Assembly (NCBI GenBank): GCA_036782915.1
Contig: DAIPYE010000168.1
Coordinates: forward strand, 1 to 6,947
Direction of reading: 5' to 3'
Source of the DNA: JAEUSI01 sp036782915
GTDB taxonomy: Bacteria; Bacteroidota; Ignavibacteria; Tepidaquicellales; Tepidaquicellaceae
DNA: 6,947 bases
This document shows positions 6,632 through 6,947 of the stretch, in pieces; the stretch's first letter is position 1; every line of letters begins with the position of its first letter. Below the pieces are notes generated by a model. That model ran no database searches, had not been told where the DNA came from, and saw nothing but the letters and a program-made list of their open reading frames with translations. Both the position numbers and the translations under genes were made by a program.

Positions 6632-6947
6632 CTATGAATTAATAATTTCTGAAACTTTTTCTGCAATCTGTTCATATGAACCTGTCACGGAGTTCTCATA
6701 GTTTTCCTTAATTTCCGGATCCCAGATCTCCATTTTATCAAGAAGTCCCAGTACAACTACTTCTTTTTTTAACTTTGCAAATTGCATCAGCTGTGGCGGG
6801 ATGACTATTCTGTTCTGTGAATCTAGTTCACATTCATTCACATAATTTAAGAACTGTCTTATGAAAAATCTCTGATCTGTATTGAATTGATTGTATCTTG
6901 TTAAACCTGTTTTCACTTTTTCCCATTCATCAAGGGGATATACAAGC
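6632..6947 (-). CDS. mraZ: Transcriptional regulator MraZ, partial (N-terminus beyond window)
   Basis: MraZ is a DNA-binding protein of the SpoVT/AbrB-like fold. It sits first in dcw clusters and, in studied bacteria, regulates its own operon. The visible 104 codons hold the end of the first half (YPLDEWEKV, just before and across the GTG at 6916) and the second AbrB-like repeat, CELDSQNRIVIPPQL, followed by KKEVVVLGLLDKMEIWD. All of these are family hallmarks. The reading frame stays open to the window edge, and residues upstream of GTG 6916 match the family, so that GTG is an internal valine and not the start. Family members run about 140-150 residues, so roughly 40-50 residues, including the first AbrB-like repeat, are missing. 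The usual DxxGR motif reads DSQNR here, with Asn in place of Gly. The stop is TAG, 32 bases before rsmH. Operator repeats normally lie upstream of mraZ and are not in this window. Confidence 0.95.
   Translation of the reverse strand, partial: LVYPLDEWEKVKTGLTRYNQFNTDQRFFIRQFLNYVNECELDSQNRIVIPPQLMQFAKLKKEVVVLGLLDKMEIWDPEIKENYENSVTGSYEQIAEKVSEIINS

Larger units (their letters stand above)
1..6947 (-). other. dcw operon segment (mraZ-rsmH-ftsL-ftsI-murE-murF-mraY)
   Basis: Seven genes run in the same direction with gaps of 32, 33, 15, 13, 3 and 22 bases, in an order long known from division and cell-wall clusters. No gap has room for a clear promoter, and no terminator hairpin with a T-run is visible. 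A single transcript is therefore likely, starting before mraZ (right of the window) and continuing past mraY, where murD, ftsW, murG and murC would be expected. The expected downstream genes are an inference from the family pattern and are not visible here. Confidence 0.85.

Noticed and set aside
6914..6916. GTG as the start of mraZ, giving a 94-residue protein.
   Set aside because: The frame stays open to the window edge, and the ten residues upstream (LVYPLDEWEK) match the middle of MraZ, so the gene is cut by the window and the GTG is an internal Val codon.

Overview
This window is an unbroken stretch of a bacterial dcw (division and cell wall) cluster. Every gene lies on the minus strand, so transcription runs from the high-numbered end to the low-numbered end. 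In that order the genes are mraZ (5' end cut by the window edge), rsmH (mraW), a small FtsL-like membrane protein, ftsI (class B penicillin-binding protein with PASTA domains), murE, murF, and the first 60 codons of mraY. The gaps are 3 to 33 bases, no terminator separates the genes, and there is no gene-free stretch over 300 bases. The block reads as one operon that enters and leaves the window. The mraZ promoter and any MraZ operator repeats would lie beyond the right edge.

The organism is a bacterium with low GC content (about one third GC by eye). Its MurE carries the DNPR motif of meso-diaminopimelate-adding enzymes, so the peptidoglycan is of the usual Gram-negative DAP type. No start codon has a recognisable Shine-Dalgarno sequence, and the leaders are A/T-rich. 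Together with a PASTA-tailed FtsI, this fits the Bacteroidota/Chlorobiota/Ignavibacteriota group. From general recollection, murF between murE and mraY fits the Chlorobiota/Ignavibacteriota side better, because Bacteroidota clusters commonly lack murF here. The taxonomic placement is inference.

The genes fall into two jobs. MurE and MurF add meso-DAP and D-Ala-D-Ala to the cytoplasmic UDP-MurNAc peptide, and MraY then transfers the finished phospho-MurNAc-pentapeptide to undecaprenyl phosphate. FtsL and FtsI act at the septum, where FtsI cross-links the new peptidoglycan. MraZ is the cluster's DNA-binding regulator, and RsmH methylates 16S rRNA.

I found no undescribed system here; this is a conserved housekeeping region. 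The points most worth a second look are modest. Both ftsL and ftsI appear to start with TTG and share one reading frame, separated by a single stop codon. A few near-invariant residues are substituted (MurE SSIAL, RsmH GGGGY). A short perfect inverted repeat abuts the ftsL start.
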